NCBI GenBank assembly: GCA_009668205.1
Contig: WJYM01000002.1
Location: 62,001 to 126,000, forward strand
Direction of reading: 5' to 3'
DNA: 64,000 nt
From: Enterobacteriaceae bacterium RIT691
GTDB taxonomy: Bacteria > Pseudomonadota > Gammaproteobacteria > Enterobacterales > Enterobacteriaceae
Notes under the pieces: generated by a model
Database searches by the model: none
What the model saw: the letters and a program-made list of their open reading frames with translations, nothing else
Told to the model about the DNA's origin: nothing
Made by a program: the position numbers and the translations under genes
In this document: positions 36,493 through 45,891 of the stretch, piece after piece
Position numbering within the stretch: position 1 is the first letter of the stretch
How the letters are laid out: each line of letters starts with the position of its first letter

Positions 36493-38205
36493 TTATTCCC
36501 AGAAATCGCGAGCCGGATCCAGCACCGGACGGACAATCCCCGCACGCACGGTGAAATCGCCAAAGCCTTCATTGGCTTCACGCTCTTTCGCCCAGCGGCC
36601 CACCAGCTCATCCACGGAATCCAGAATGTCGGATTCGGTGATGTTCTCACGGTACATACGCGGAATGCGCGTGCCCATGCGGTTGCCGCCGATATGCAGG
36701 TTGTAACGTCCTGGCGCTTTACCCACCAGGCCGAGTTCTGCCAGTAGCGCACGACCACAGCCGTTCGGGCAACCGGTAACGCGCAGAACGATATGCTCGT
36801 CGCCCACGCCGTGGCGGGCCATTACCGCTTCCACTTTGTCGACAAACGACGGTAGGAAACGTTCGGCTTCGGCCATGGCCAGCGGGCAGGTTGGGAAGGC
36901 CACGCAGGCCATCGAGTTTTCACGCTGCGGCTTCACGGCGTTCATTAACCCATGTTCTTGCGCGAGTTTCTCAATCTTCGCTTTCTGGCTTTCCGGTACG
37001 CCCGCAACGATCAGGTTCTGATTGGCTGTCAGGCGGAAATCCCCTTTGTGGATCTTCGCTATCTCCAGCAGACCCGTTTTCAGCGGGCGGTCTGGATAAT
37101 CCAGAATACGACCGTTCTCGATAAACAGCGTCAGGTGCCATTTATTATCGATACCTTTCACCCAGCCAATGCGATCGCCGCGGCCAGTAAATTCATACGG
37201 GCGAATCGGGGCGAAAGTCATGCCTGCGCGACGTTCTACTTCCGCTTTAAACACGTCTACGCCGACGCGTTCAAGCGTATATTTGGTTTTGGCATTTTTA
37301 CGGTCGGTACGGTTGCCCCAGTCACGCTGCGTCGTCACCACCGCTTCGGCGACGGCAAGCGTGTGCTCCAGCGGCAGGAAACCAAATTCACTTGCGGTGC
37401 GGGCATACGTTTTTTTGTTACCGTGTTCGATAGACAGACCGCCGCCCACCAGCAGGTTGAAGCCCACCAGTTTGCCGTTCTCAGCAACCGCGACAAAGTT
37501 CATGTCGTTCGCGTGGAGATCGACATCGTTTTGCGGCGGGATCACCACCGTCGTTTTAAATTTACGTGGCAGATAGGTTTCGCCCAGGATCGGCTCTTCA
37601 TCCGTGGTCGCGACTTTTTCCTGATCGTGCCAGATCTCTGCATAAGCGCGAGTGCGCGGCAGCAGGTGCTCAGAGAGCTTTTTCGCCCATTCGTAGGCTT
37701 CCGCGTGCAGCGCCGACTCAATCGGGTTGGAGGTACAGAGCACGTTACGGTTCACATCGTTGGCGGTGGCCAGCGCATCCAGCCCAACTTCATGCAGCAT
37801 CTGATGCGCCGGTTTAACATTCTTCTTCAGAATGCCGTGGAACTGGAACGTCTGGCGGTTGGTCAGACGAATGCTGCCGTAAATCGTGTTGTTCTCGGCA
37901 AATTTGTCGATCGCCTGCCACTGCTTGGTGGTGATAATCCCACCCGGTAAACGACAGCGCAGCATCATGGCATGACGCGGCTCGAGCTTTTGCTCTGCAC
38001 GCTCAGCGCGGATATCGCGGTCATCCTGCTGGTACATGCCGTGAAAACGGATCAGCAAAAAGTTATCGCCATTGAAGCCACCGGTCAGGCCGTCGTTCAA
38101 ATCTTCGGCGATGGTGCCACGCAGATAATTGCTCTCTTTTTTCAGACGCTCAGCGTCCGCCAGCTTGCCTTCGACCACTAAAGGGCCTGGGTGTTTTTCG
38201 CTCAT
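36493..38205 (-). CDS. cysI: Sulfite reductase hemoprotein beta-component
   Basis: 570 residues, the E. coli length. It holds the siroheme and [4Fe-4S] cluster and reduces sulfite to sulfide with electrons from CysJ. Cluster ligands lie in [16 protein letters not shown] and [15 protein letters not shown]. Its start overlaps the cysJ stop by one base. Confidence 0.98.
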   Translation of the reverse strand: MSEKHPGPLVVEGKLADAERLKKESNYLRGTIAEDLNDGLTGGFNGDNFLLIRFHGMYQQDDRDIRAERAEQKLEPRHAMMLRCRLPGGIITTKQWQAIDKFAENNTIYGSIRLTNRQTFQFHGILKKNVKPAHQMLHEVGLDALATANDVNRNVLCTSNPIESALHAEAYEWAKKLSEHLLPRTRAYAEIWHDQEKVATTDEEPILGETYLPRKFKTTVVIPPQNDVDLHANDMNFVAVAENGKLVGFNLLVGGGLSIEHGNKKTYARTASEFGFLPLEHTLAVAEAVVTTQRDWGNRTDRKNAKTKYTLERVGVDVFKAEVERRAGMTFAPIRPYEFTGRGDRIGWVKGIDNKWHLTLFIENGRILDYPDRPLKTGLLEIAKIHKGDFRLTANQNLIVAGVPESQKAKIEKLAQEHGLMNAVKPQRENSMACVAFPTCPLAMAEAERFLPSFVDKVEAVMARHGVGDEHIVLRVTGCPNGCGRALLAELGLVGKAPGRYNLHIGGNRMGTRIPRMYRENITESDILDSVDELVGRWAKEREANEGFGDFTVRAGIVRPVLDPARDFWE

Positions 38206-40010
38206 TAGTAGACATCTCGCTGATAACGGCGCTCTACGCGCAGCTCACTTAAATAATCGTCCGCCGCTTCGGTATCCATAGCGCCGAATTCGGCAATCAC
38301 TTCCAATAAAGCCTGCTCAACATCTTTGGCCATGCGATTGGCATCGCCGCAGACATAAATGTGGGCACCTTCGTTGATCCAGCGCCACAGTTCCGCGCCC
38401 TGTTGGCGCAGTTTGTCTTGTACGTAGACTTTTTCTTTTTGATCTCGGGACCAGGCCAGAGAGATGTTGCTCAGTACGCCTTCTTTAACGTAGCGCTGCC
38501 ACTCCACCTGATAGAGGAAGTCATCCGTGAAGTGTGGGTTGCCGAAGAACAGCCAGTTTTTGCCTTCCGCGCCATCTGCCGCACGCTGCTGCATAAAGGC
38601 GCGGAACGGCGCGATGCCGGTGCCCGGGCCAATCATAATGACGGGCGTTTGCGGGTTGGCTGGCAAACGGAAGTTATCGTTATGTTCGATGAACACGCGC
38701 ACTTCGCCGTCTTCTTCCACGCGATCGGCCAGGAAGCTGGACGCGCCGCCCGCACGCTCACGGCCCTCGATGTCGTAACGCACCACGCCGACGGTGACGT
38801 GAACTTCGGTGTCGACTTCAGCCTGAGAAGAAGCGATGGAATAAAGACGCGGCGTCAGCGGGCGCAGCAGGCCAATTAACGCGTGTGCATCCAGCTGCGC
38901 AGGCGAGAAGCGAACCATGTCGACAATGGGCGTAGTTGCGGCGTAGTGCTGCAATTTCGCTTTATCGCCCACCAGCGGTAACAGGGATTTACTGCGGGTC
39001 AGCGTGGCATAGTTTTCGACGATATTGGCGGTGTTGACGGTTAATTCAAAATGCCACTGCAGCGCTTCGCTCAGCGGCATTTCTTTCTCGTGAACCTTGA
39101 CGGATTCGGTGCCTTTCAGCCACAACAGTTCAACCAGCTCTTGCACCAGCGCCGCGTCATTCTGATACCAGACGCCCAGCGCATCACCCGGCTGATAACG
39201 CAGCCCGGAATCCGCCAGATCGATCTCGATATGACGCACATCTTTCTCTGAGTCGCGACCGGTGATTTTCTGATTCACCGACAGTGACGCGGTCAGCGGT
39301 GCCTCTTTGGTGTACGGGCTGGAATGTACCTCGTTCACTGCGCCAGCGGCAGCCTGCGCAGTCTGAGCGGGAGTCGCCGCCGGTGCGCGGGCTTTCAGCA
39401 CGTCCACAATGCGTTCACGCCACTGTGTTGCCGCAGCCTGATATTCGACATCGCTGTCGACGCGATCCAGCAGACGTTCGCCACCCAGCTCGGCCAGCTT
39501 ATTGTCGAAGTCTTTACCGGACTGGCAGAAGAATTCATAAGACGTGTCACCCAGACCAAACACCGCAAAGGCCGTGTTTTCAAGCTTCGGTGCTTTTTTG
39601 GAGAGCAGGAATTTATGCAGCGCGACGGCTTCTTCCGGTGGCTCGCCTTCACCCTGGGTGGAGGTCACCACCACCAGCAGTTTTTCCTGGGCTATTTGCT
39701 TGAATTTATAGTCGCCCGCGTTCACCAGAGTGACGTTGAGTTTCGCCGCTAACAGATCGTCGCGCAGCTGTTCAGCCACGCGCCGGGCGTTGCCGGTTTG
39801 CGAGGCCGAAAGCACGGTGATTGCAGGGGCTTCAACCGCAGCAGGTGTGGCCGCAGCGTTAGCGCCAGGTTGCTGGTTCAGCATGCCCCAGAAATAGCCA
39901 GAGACCCAGGCAATCTGAGTCGGTGAAAGATCGGTGGTGGCCGCCTGCAGGCGTGCCAGTTGCTCCGGATTAAGCGGAAGCAAAGCGGAAGGTGGGGCCT
40001 GTGTCGTCAT
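38205..40010 (-). CDS. cysJ: Sulfite reductase flavoprotein alpha-component
   Basis: 601 residues. An FMN-binding flavodoxin domain ([15 protein letters not shown] and [16 protein letters not shown]) is followed by an FAD/NADPH ferredoxin-reductase domain ([38 protein letters not shown]). It passes electrons from NADPH to CysI. First gene of the operon. Confidence 0.98.
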   Translation of the reverse strand: MTTQAPPSALLPLNPEQLARLQAATTDLSPTQIAWVSGYFWGMLNQQPGANAAATPAAVEAPAITVLSASQTGNARRVAEQLRDDLLAAKLNVTLVNAGDYKFKQIAQEKLLVVVTSTQGEGEPPEEAVALHKFLLSKKAPKLENTAFAVFGLGDTSYEFFCQSGKDFDNKLAELGGERLLDRVDSDVEYQAAATQWRERIVDVLKARAPAATPAQTAQAAAGAVNEVHSSPYTKEAPLTASLSVNQKITGRDSEKDVRHIEIDLADSGLRYQPGDALGVWYQNDAALVQELVELLWLKGTESVKVHEKEMPLSEALQWHFELTVNTANIVENYATLTRSKSLLPLVGDKAKLQHYAATTPIVDMVRFSPAQLDAHALIGLLRPLTPRLYSIASSQAEVDTEVHVTVGVVRYDIEGRERAGGASSFLADRVEEDGEVRVFIEHNDNFRLPANPQTPVIMIGPGTGIAPFRAFMQQRAADGAEGKNWLFFGNPHFTDDFLYQVEWQRYVKEGVLSNISLAWSRDQKEKVYVQDKLRQQGAELWRWINEGAHIYVCGDANRMAKDVEQALLEVIAEFGAMDTEAADDYLSELRVERRYQRDVY

Positions 40011-40315
40011 GCGTCGTTATGTTCCAGTTGCAAAGCTGATTTTTTTATAAAAACAGAACTGAGAGTAAGGTTAACGGTGAGGAGAATAACAATTAAAGAA
40101 GGGTTGGAAATAATTAATAACCAAATGGACTAACCTCTTTTGCTTCTGAGATATATCGCCAAAACAGGTTAATTAATCCGTTGATAATTCGCTCATTTCC
40201 CTGACATCCACCGCCACAGCCCCGCTGCGGCGTTTAATGACGGTGATTGTTAATGCTAAAAAAGGCGCCTTCCTGTAAGATCCGCCGGTTTTTTCTGCAT
40301 TTTCGAGAGTTCACG
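40011..40315. promoter_or_regulatory. Divergent cysJ / queD promoter region
   Basis: About 300 bases between divergent genes. The cysJ side is AT-rich (AATTAATAACC, GGTTAATTAATCC) and should bind CysB to activate cysJIH. The queD side begins near 40250. No gene is seen; individual sites cannot be fixed. Confidence 0.5.
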
Positions 40316-40678
40316 ATGTCCACCACCCTGTTTAAAGATTTCATGTTTGAAGCGGCTCACCATCTGCCGCACGTTCCCGCTGGCCACAAATGCGGTCGTC
40401 TGCACGGTCACTCCTTTATGGTTCGCCTGGAAATCACCGGCGAAGTGGATCCCCATACGGGCTGGATCATGGATTTTGCAGAACTGAAGGCGGCGTTTAA
40501 GCCGACCTATAACCGCCTCGATCACTATTACCTGAACGAGATCCCGGGCCTTGAGAATCCGACCAGCGAAGTGCTGGCAAAATGGATTTGGGATGAGATC
40601 AAACCGCAGGTGCCTCTGCTGAGCGCCGTCATGATCAAAGAGACCTGCACCGCCGGCTGCATCTATCGCGGCGAGTGA
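40316..40678 (+). CDS. queD: 6-carboxytetrahydropterin synthase QueD
   Basis: 120 residues from the ATG at 40316 ([20 protein letters not shown]), the same length as E. coli QueD; an open frame 23 codons longer is not needed. The zinc His residues are in FEAAHHL and RLHGHSF, and the catalytic Cys in GHKCGRLHG. It forms carboxytetrahydropterin in queuosine biosynthesis. Confidence 0.97.
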   Translation: MSTTLFKDFMFEAAHHLPHVPAGHKCGRLHGHSFMVRLEITGEVDPHTGWIMDFAELKAAFKPTYNRLDHYYLNEIPGLENPTSEVLAKWIWDEIKPQVPLLSAVMIKETCTAGCIYRGE

Positions 40679-40759
40679 TTTCTGCCTTTGCGGCATCCGT
40701 CAAATTCCCTGTAATTTCGCCATGTTAGGGTTACGCGTTCTCAGGAAAAGGAGCGCAAG

Positions 40760-42028
40760 GTGGCGGACGATTTTGACCTTATTATTATCGGTGCAGGGAT
40801 AGCAGGTTCGACCTGCGCCCTGCTCTGTGCCCGCGCCGGGCTATCCGTACTGTTCGTTGAACGCGGTGAACAGCCCGGCTGCAAAAACCTCTCCGGTGGC
40901 CGACTTTACGGCTATGCCTTCACCGATATTCTTCCAGATTTTCTGACTAAAGCACCGCTTGAGCGCCAGATTACCCGTGAAAATTTCTCGCTGCTGACGA
41001 CTGACAACGCAACCACGCTTTGTGCAGAAAACCCTGCCAGCGCATCCTGGAGTGTGCTCCGCGCGCGTTTTGACCCCTGGCTTGCCGCCGAAGCGGAAGC
41101 GGCTGGGGCGCAACTGCTGTGCGGCGTGACTGTCGATGCTTTGCATGAGGAAAACCAGCGCGTGGCTGGCGTCGTGTGCGACGGTGAAGTGCTGAAAGCC
41201 AAAGTGGTCGTACTGGCGGAAGGTGCAAACAGCCTTCTCGCAGAGCAGCACGGGCTTCTGCCCCGCCGCTCTTTCAACGGCATGGCGCTTGGCATAAAAG
41301 AAACGCTGGCGCTGGATGCCGCCCGCCTTGAAGAACGCTTTCACCTTGAAGGCAACGAAGGGGCAGCCTGGCTGTTCAGCGGTCAAATCTGTGGCACGAA
41401 GCCCGCTGGCGCGTTTCTCTACACCAACAAGCAGTCGCTTTCTCTGGGCATTGTCGCCCCTCTGACGTCCTTGCGAGAAGGACCCGCTGCGGCATCGTCG
41501 CTGCTGGAAAATCTCAAAAACCATCCTTCATTGCGCCCTCTACTTCGCGATGCGCAGACACTGGAATATGGCGCTCATTTGGTGCCGGAAGGTGGTTTGT
41601 CCAGCGTGCCGTTGCAAAAGGCCGGTGAAGGCTGGCTGTTGGTGGGGGATAGTCTGCGGACCTGCATCAATACCGGCGTGACGGTCAGGGGTATGGACAT
41701 GGCGGTGCTTGGCGCAAAAGCCGCAGCGCAGGCGATTATCGGTCATGTTCAGTCACCACAAATACCGCTGCAGCTGCAGTATGAACAGCAAATCGCTGCC
41801 AGCGTGTTGTGGCAGCAGCTGCAGCGTTATCGCCACGTACCGGCGTTGCTGCAAAGTGAGGCCTGGTATCGTCAATGGCCTGTTTTCGCTCAGCGAGTCA
41901 TGCAGGATCTTACCCGCGCCGATCCAGAGGTTACGCCTCCGCTGTGGCGGATGTTGTTACGCCATGCCCTGCGTTTTGGTCCTGCACGTCTGAGCGCAGA
42001 AATTGTCAGGAGTCTGCGATGTCTGTAA
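40760..42028 (+). CDS. ygcN: FAD-dependent oxidoreductase YgcN (FixC/ETF-QO-like)
   Basis: 422 residues from a GTG start behind AGGAG. The dinucleotide-binding motif LIIIGAGIAGSTCALLCARAG opens the protein, and GEGWLLVGDSLRTC provides the second FAD contact. It belongs to the electron-transfer-flavoprotein:quinone oxidoreductase family, like FixC. With ferredoxin-like YgcO, whose gene overlaps its end, it should pass electrons from the ETF pair YgcQR to quinone. Confidence 0.93.
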   Translation: MADDFDLIIIGAGIAGSTCALLCARAGLSVLFVERGEQPGCKNLSGGRLYGYAFTDILPDFLTKAPLERQITRENFSLLTTDNATTLCAENPASASWSVLRARFDPWLAAEAEAAGAQLLCGVTVDALHEENQRVAGVVCDGEVLKAKVVVLAEGANSLLAEQHGLLPRRSFNGMALGIKETLALDAARLEERFHLEGNEGAAWLFSGQICGTKPAGAFLYTNKQSLSLGIVAPLTSLREGPAAASSLLENLKNHPSLRPLLRDAQTLEYGAHLVPEGGLSSVPLQKAGEGWLLVGDSLRTCINTGVTVRGMDMAVLGAKAAAQAIIGHVQSPQIPLQLQYEQQIAASVLWQQLQRYRHVPALLQSEAWYRQWPVFAQRVMQDLTRADPEVTPPLWRMLLRHALRFGPARLSAEIVRSLRCL

Positions 42029-42291
42029 ACGAAAGCCTGCTGCGCAATTGCTATCATCCGGCCAATGCTTCACATATTGAGCTTCATGCGCAGTTGACCG
42101 ACGAACAGTATGCGCTGCTGGAAAAAATCTGTCCCGCTGGGGTGTTTCAACGCCAGGCTAACGGCCAGATTAGCGTACATTTTCAAGGCTGTCTGGAGTG
42201 CGGCTGCTGTCGACGGGTGGCCGGTGATGAAGCAATAACAACGTGGCGTTTTCCCCCTTCTGGTGCAGGGATCCACCTGCGTTATGGTTAA
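42019..42291 (+). CDS. ygcO: Ferredoxin-like protein YgcO (FixX-like)
   Basis: A 90-residue protein starting at ATG 42019, inside the ygcN end, with AGGAG upstream. Cys residues lie at ICPAGVF (Cys38) and GCLECGCCRR (Cys58, 61, 63, 64), in the pattern of FixX-type ferredoxins with one [4Fe-4S] cluster. In FixABCX it completes the quinone reductase with FixC, here YgcN. Confidence 0.93.
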   Translation: MSVNESLLRNCYHPANASHIELHAQLTDEQYALLEKICPAGVFQRQANGQISVHFQGCLECGCCRRVAGDEAITTWRFPPSGAGIHLRYG

Positions 42292-42310
42292 CTCTGTTAA
42301 GGATATCTGT

Positions 42311-42886
42311 GTGCCTTTACTTCACCTGCTGAGACAAAACCCGGTGATTGCCGCGGTAAAAGACAACGCCAGTTTGCAGCTGGCTATCGCCTCCGACTGC
42401 CAATTCATCTCCGTGCTGTACGGAAATATCTGCACCATCAGCGCTATCGTGCAGAAGATAAAACAGGCGGGGAAATTCGCCTTCATCCATGTGGACTTGC
42501 TGGAAGGCGCCTCCAATAAAGAGGTGGTGATTCAGTTCCTTAAGCTGGTGACTCAGGCCGATGGCATCATCAGCACCAAACCGGCAATGCTGAAAGCGGC
42601 ACGTGCCGAAGGTTACTTCTGCATTCATCGCCTGTTTATCGTCGATTCAATCTCGTTCCATAACATCGACAAGCAGGTGGCGCAGTCTAACGCCGACTGT
42701 ATCGAGATCCTCCCCGGCTGCATGCCGAAAGTGCTGAACTGGGTGACCGAAAAAGTCCGTCAGCCGCTGATTGCAGGCGGCCTGGTGTGCGATGAAGAAG
42801 ATGCCCGCAACGCCATTGCCGCCGGTGTTGCCGCCCTTTCCACGACCAACACCGATGTCTGGAAATTGGCGAAAAAGCTGAATTAA
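42311..42886 (+). CDS. ygcP: GlpP-family antiterminator YgcP
   Basis: 191 residues from GTG 42311 (AAGGA upstream), the length of E. coli YgcP. It is a TIM-barrel-like protein of the glycerol-3-phosphate-responsive antiterminator family: HVDLLEGASNKEVVIQFL, QADGIISTKPAMLKAARAEG, and the phosphate-binding end IEILPGCMPKVL and PLIAGGLVCDEEDARNAIAAG. GlpP of Bacillus binds leader RNA so that RNA polymerase reads through a terminator. Terminator hairpins in the leaders of ygcW, yqcE and ygcS are its probable targets (inference). It converges on ygcQ, overlapping by 4 bases. Confidence 0.9.
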   Translation: MPLLHLLRQNPVIAAVKDNASLQLAIASDCQFISVLYGNICTISAIVQKIKQAGKFAFIHVDLLEGASNKEVVIQFLKLVTQADGIISTKPAMLKAARAEGYFCIHRLFIVDSISFHNIDKQVAQSNADCIEILPGCMPKVLNWVTEKVRQPLIAGGLVCDEEDARNAIAAGVAALSTTNTDVWKLAKKLN

Positions 42887-43725
42887 GTCGCTACACAGGC
42901 AGCCAGAGCCGTAAGCACTTCCCTGGCATCGCCAACAATGCCGACGTCCGCCGCGGCAAAGACCGGCGCGGCGGGATCGGTATTGATAGCCACAATCAAT
43001 CCACTTTGCTGCACACCGGCCATAAACGCCGATGCGCCAGAAGCGCCAGCGATGATGCAGACGTCTGGCGCTACGCGATGCCCGGAGATGCCAATCATTC
43101 GCTGATCGTCACAGCCTCCCGCCATCACCCGCTGGCGGGTAAAACCGGGCTCTGCCTGAAGTGATTCGGCCAATTGAGCAAAGACCTTATCGCCTGCGCC
43201 CTGGCCGGTCGCAAGCACGTATTTTGCAGATTGCAGCGGATGCTGCACCTTATCCAGAATCACCGGAGGCGGCAAACCCCCGGACTGAGGGCGAGGCTCG
43301 AGCGTTATCCACGGCAGACTGGCTGGCAGAGTTTCATCGCCTGGCGTCAGGCTACGAGAGAGCGACAAGCATCGCGGTGTCTGCCCGATGTGAAGTGTTG
43401 CCGTTAACGCATTCCCGTAAATCTGTTTGCTGACCGCTTCAGCTTCGACGTTGTAGTCGAGTGCCTGACACACCGCACTGCCATCAAGCCGCCACGCCAG
43501 TCTTGTCGCCAGCTCATCCCCTTCCGGCGAGGCAGGGAACAGGATCATGTCGACAGGAGTCGAGTGAAATGCGGCCACCAGCGCAGAGAGTTTACTCTCA
43601 GCAGATAGCGCGGTTTCTTTGAGCTGCCAAAGGGCGAGCGGATAATCTGTTAACGCATTGTCGACCAGAAAAGAAGCCAACTGTTTTTCATCGCCACTTT
43701 CAAGGGTCACCACGGCGAGCATCAT
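42883..43725 (-). CDS. ygcQ: Electron transfer flavoprotein alpha-like subunit YgcQ
   Basis: 280 residues. The C-terminal FAD-binding domain has the ETF-alpha signature: GISGHRVAPDVCIIAGASGA, then FMAGVQQSGLIVAINTDPAA and AADVGIVGDAREVL. With YgcR it should form an ETF heterodimer that takes electrons from a flavin dehydrogenase, probably YgcU. Its start overlaps the ygcR stop by 4 bases. Confidence 0.93.
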   Translation of the reverse strand: MMLAVVTLESGDEKQLASFLVDNALTDYPLALWQLKETALSAESKLSALVAAFHSTPVDMILFPASPEGDELATRLAWRLDGSAVCQALDYNVEAEAVSKQIYGNALTATLHIGQTPRCLSLSRSLTPGDETLPASLPWITLEPRPQSGGLPPPVILDKVQHPLQSAKYVLATGQGAGDKVFAQLAESLQAEPGFTRQRVMAGGCDDQRMIGISGHRVAPDVCIIAGASGASAFMAGVQQSGLIVAINTDPAAPVFAAADVGIVGDAREVLTALAACVAT

Positions 43726-44504
43726 GATTTCATCCTCTCAGCCAGATAATCCTGCCATAACCGCTGGGCTGCGGCCTGGGGCGACGCTTCACGAAGGATC
43801 GTTCCTGCCCGAGGGTAAGTCTGACGCGTCAGTGACTGACACGAGAGCGGAGAGTCCTTCGCAAGTGAACAGGGCAGATGTTCAATCTCTGCTTTCGCCG
43901 CTGCCAGCCTGGCCCGCATTCCCGGCACCCGGAGCGCCAGTTGCCCGCGATTCTGGACTATCAATACCGCCGGTTTCTGAACCTGCCATTCGCTGCGCTG
44001 CCTGATATTTTCACACTGCACCCGGAATCCCTCCCCGCCAGCCTGCAGATCGCACACCTGCGACAGACAGGGCCAGCCCAGTATTTCCGACAGTAGCCAG
44101 CCCGTCTGACCGTTTTGTCCTTCGCTGCTTTGGCTGCCTAGCAGGATTAGACCTGCATCGATTCGCTTCGCCTGTTGTGCAATCTGCTCAGCAATATTGA
44201 GCGGAGTAAAACGGAGATCGGCTTGGGTACGCAACAGCGTTCGTTGCTCAAAGCCCAACGCTGCGAGATGGCGTAATGCAGGCAGAGCCCGCTCATCGCC
44301 GAGGGTTACCGCACTCAGACTGAGCGTCGGATTGGCCGCTTTCGCATGCAGCATCAGCTCCGCGGCACCCTGTTCATCGTTGCCCATTACCACGCGCATC
44401 AAGGCCGGATCCGGCCCGGCAGTGCCGCTCGTCGCCGCCTGCCAATCCGTTTCCGCCAGCAGGGCCAGATCGGGCTCGGCTTTAAACGCCAACAGTATGT
44501 TCAT
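43722..44504 (-). CDS. ygcR: Electron transfer flavoprotein beta-like subunit YgcR
   Basis: 260 residues of the ETF-beta fold: DERALPALRHLAALGFEQ and GLILLGSQSSEGQNGQTG near the nucleotide-binding region. Pairs with YgcQ. The gene overlaps the end of ygcS by 23 bases, so ygcS-ygcR-ygcQ are read as one unit. Confidence 0.93.
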   Translation of the reverse strand: MNILLAFKAEPDLALLAETDWQAATSGTAGPDPALMRVVMGNDEQGAAELMLHAKAANPTLSLSAVTLGDERALPALRHLAALGFEQRTLLRTQADLRFTPLNIAEQIAQQAKRIDAGLILLGSQSSEGQNGQTGWLLSEILGWPCLSQVCDLQAGGEGFRVQCENIRQRSEWQVQKPAVLIVQNRGQLALRVPGMRARLAAAKAEIEHLPCSLAKDSPLSCQSLTRQTYPRAGTILREASPQAAAQRLWQDYLAERMKS

Positions 44505-45837
44505 TCACGTTTCCCTGTGGTTTTTGAGGCAGATCCGCCGCCTCTACCAGCGACAAATTTTTCGTTTCCGGCGCCCACAGCACAGACACGACAAACCCGA
44601 CCAACAGCACCGCCACCAGAAACAGCAGCGTGCTACGCATTCCCCAGGACGTCAGTGCGACGGGCAACAACCCCGTCGCCAGAGCAGCCCCGAGACGGCT
44701 CATGGCCGTGGCAAATCCGATGCCCAGCGAGCGGATATCCGTCGGGAAACTTTCAGCCGGTAAGATGCCCACCAGATTGCTCGCCGCAGAAATGGCGGTA
44801 CTGAAGAGCACAAACAGCAGCAGGATCATGGTGGTGTTGCTGGCGGGGGTGAAGGCAAGTGCAGTCAACGTTAACGCTAACAGCAGAAAGCTGCTGATCA
44901 AAAACTGCCGCCGGGAAAGCGACCATGTCAGCACCAGCCCCAGCAGGGCACCGACGATCAGCAAACTGTTAAGGATCAGGCTCGCCGTTAAGGCATCTTC
45001 CAGACCGATGGTCTGCGAAATGGTGGGCAGCCAGGTGTAGATAACAAACCACGGCACCACTAAACAGATGAAAAACAGGCTGTTGAAAGCCGTGCGCCGC
45101 CAGTAGCGGGCAGAGAACAGCGTGCTGAAATGGCGCGTGGTCACACCGGAGATCTCATCGCCAGGCAGGACATTGGCCCCAAGAAAACGCCGCACCACAG
45201 CGTGCGCTTCGGTGATGCGCCCCTGACGCATCAGCCAGCGCGGTGATTCCGGTGTGCCCATCCTCAACAGCGTTATCGCCAATGCAGGCAGGGCCGCCGA
45301 AGCCAGCAGCCAGCGCCAGGCCTCAGCGTCGCTGTTAATCCATGTATGCCCCGCGACACTCGCCAGTACGTAGCCGAGGGTCCAGACCACGCTAAACGCC
45401 CCCAGCAGCATGCCGCGATAACGCTTAGGTGAAAACTCTGCCAGCAGCGTATGGCCCACCGCATAGTCGCCGCCAAGGCCAATACCCATCAGCACGCGCA
45501 GAAAAATTAACTGCTCGGGTGAATTCACAAAAAACTGGAGAAAAGAAGCCGCGGTGATGAGCAGAAAGCTGAAAGTGAAAATACGCTGGCGACCAATGTG
45601 ATCTGAAATCCAGCCAAGGAACAGGCTCCCGAGGAACAGGCCAAAGAGCGCTGAGCCGCCAATCAATCCTTCCTGAACGGGCGTCAGATTCATTTGCGGC
45701 TGAAGCGGAATGATCGCGTAGCCAATCACGCCCAGCACATAGCCATCCGTCAGATGCGCACCAAAGGTCAGCCCGGCGATTCGCCAGTGAAAGCGGGTTA
45801 GCGGCAGATCGTCCATACGTACGGTTGACGTGCTCAT
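44482..45837 (-). CDS. ygcS: MFS transporter YgcS
   Basis: 451 residues with about twelve membrane segments. The MFS loop signature is LGWISDHIGRQRI, and RVLMGIGLGGDYAVGHTLLAEF is the sugar-porter-like helix 4 motif. It probably imports the substrate of the ygc pathway. A terminator-type hairpin lies just before its start codon. Confidence 0.93.
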   Translation of the reverse strand: MSTSTVRMDDLPLTRFHWRIAGLTFGAHLTDGYVLGVIGYAIIPLQPQMNLTPVQEGLIGGSALFGLFLGSLFLGWISDHIGRQRIFTFSFLLITAASFLQFFVNSPEQLIFLRVLMGIGLGGDYAVGHTLLAEFSPKRYRGMLLGAFSVVWTLGYVLASVAGHTWINSDAEAWRWLLASAALPALAITLLRMGTPESPRWLMRQGRITEAHAVVRRFLGANVLPGDEISGVTTRHFSTLFSARYWRRTAFNSLFFICLVVPWFVIYTWLPTISQTIGLEDALTASLILNSLLIVGALLGLVLTWSLSRRQFLISSFLLLALTLTALAFTPASNTTMILLLFVLFSTAISAASNLVGILPAESFPTDIRSLGIGFATAMSRLGAALATGLLPVALTSWGMRSTLLFLVAVLLVGFVVSVLWAPETKNLSLVEAADLPQKPQGNVNEHTVGV

Positions 45838-45848
45838 AGCGCCCCCTC

Positions 45849-45882
45849 AAAAAAAGAAGCGGCTCCCCACCATGGGAAGCCG
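45849..45882 (-). terminator. Terminator hairpin immediately before ygcS
   Basis: On the minus strand CGGCTTCCC and GGGGAGCCG pair (one G-U), followed by CTTC and seven T. The T-run ends 11 bases before the ygcS start. It may simply end ygcU, or may gate ygcS-R-Q expression. Confidence 0.8.
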
Positions 45883-45891
45883 TTATAGCAG

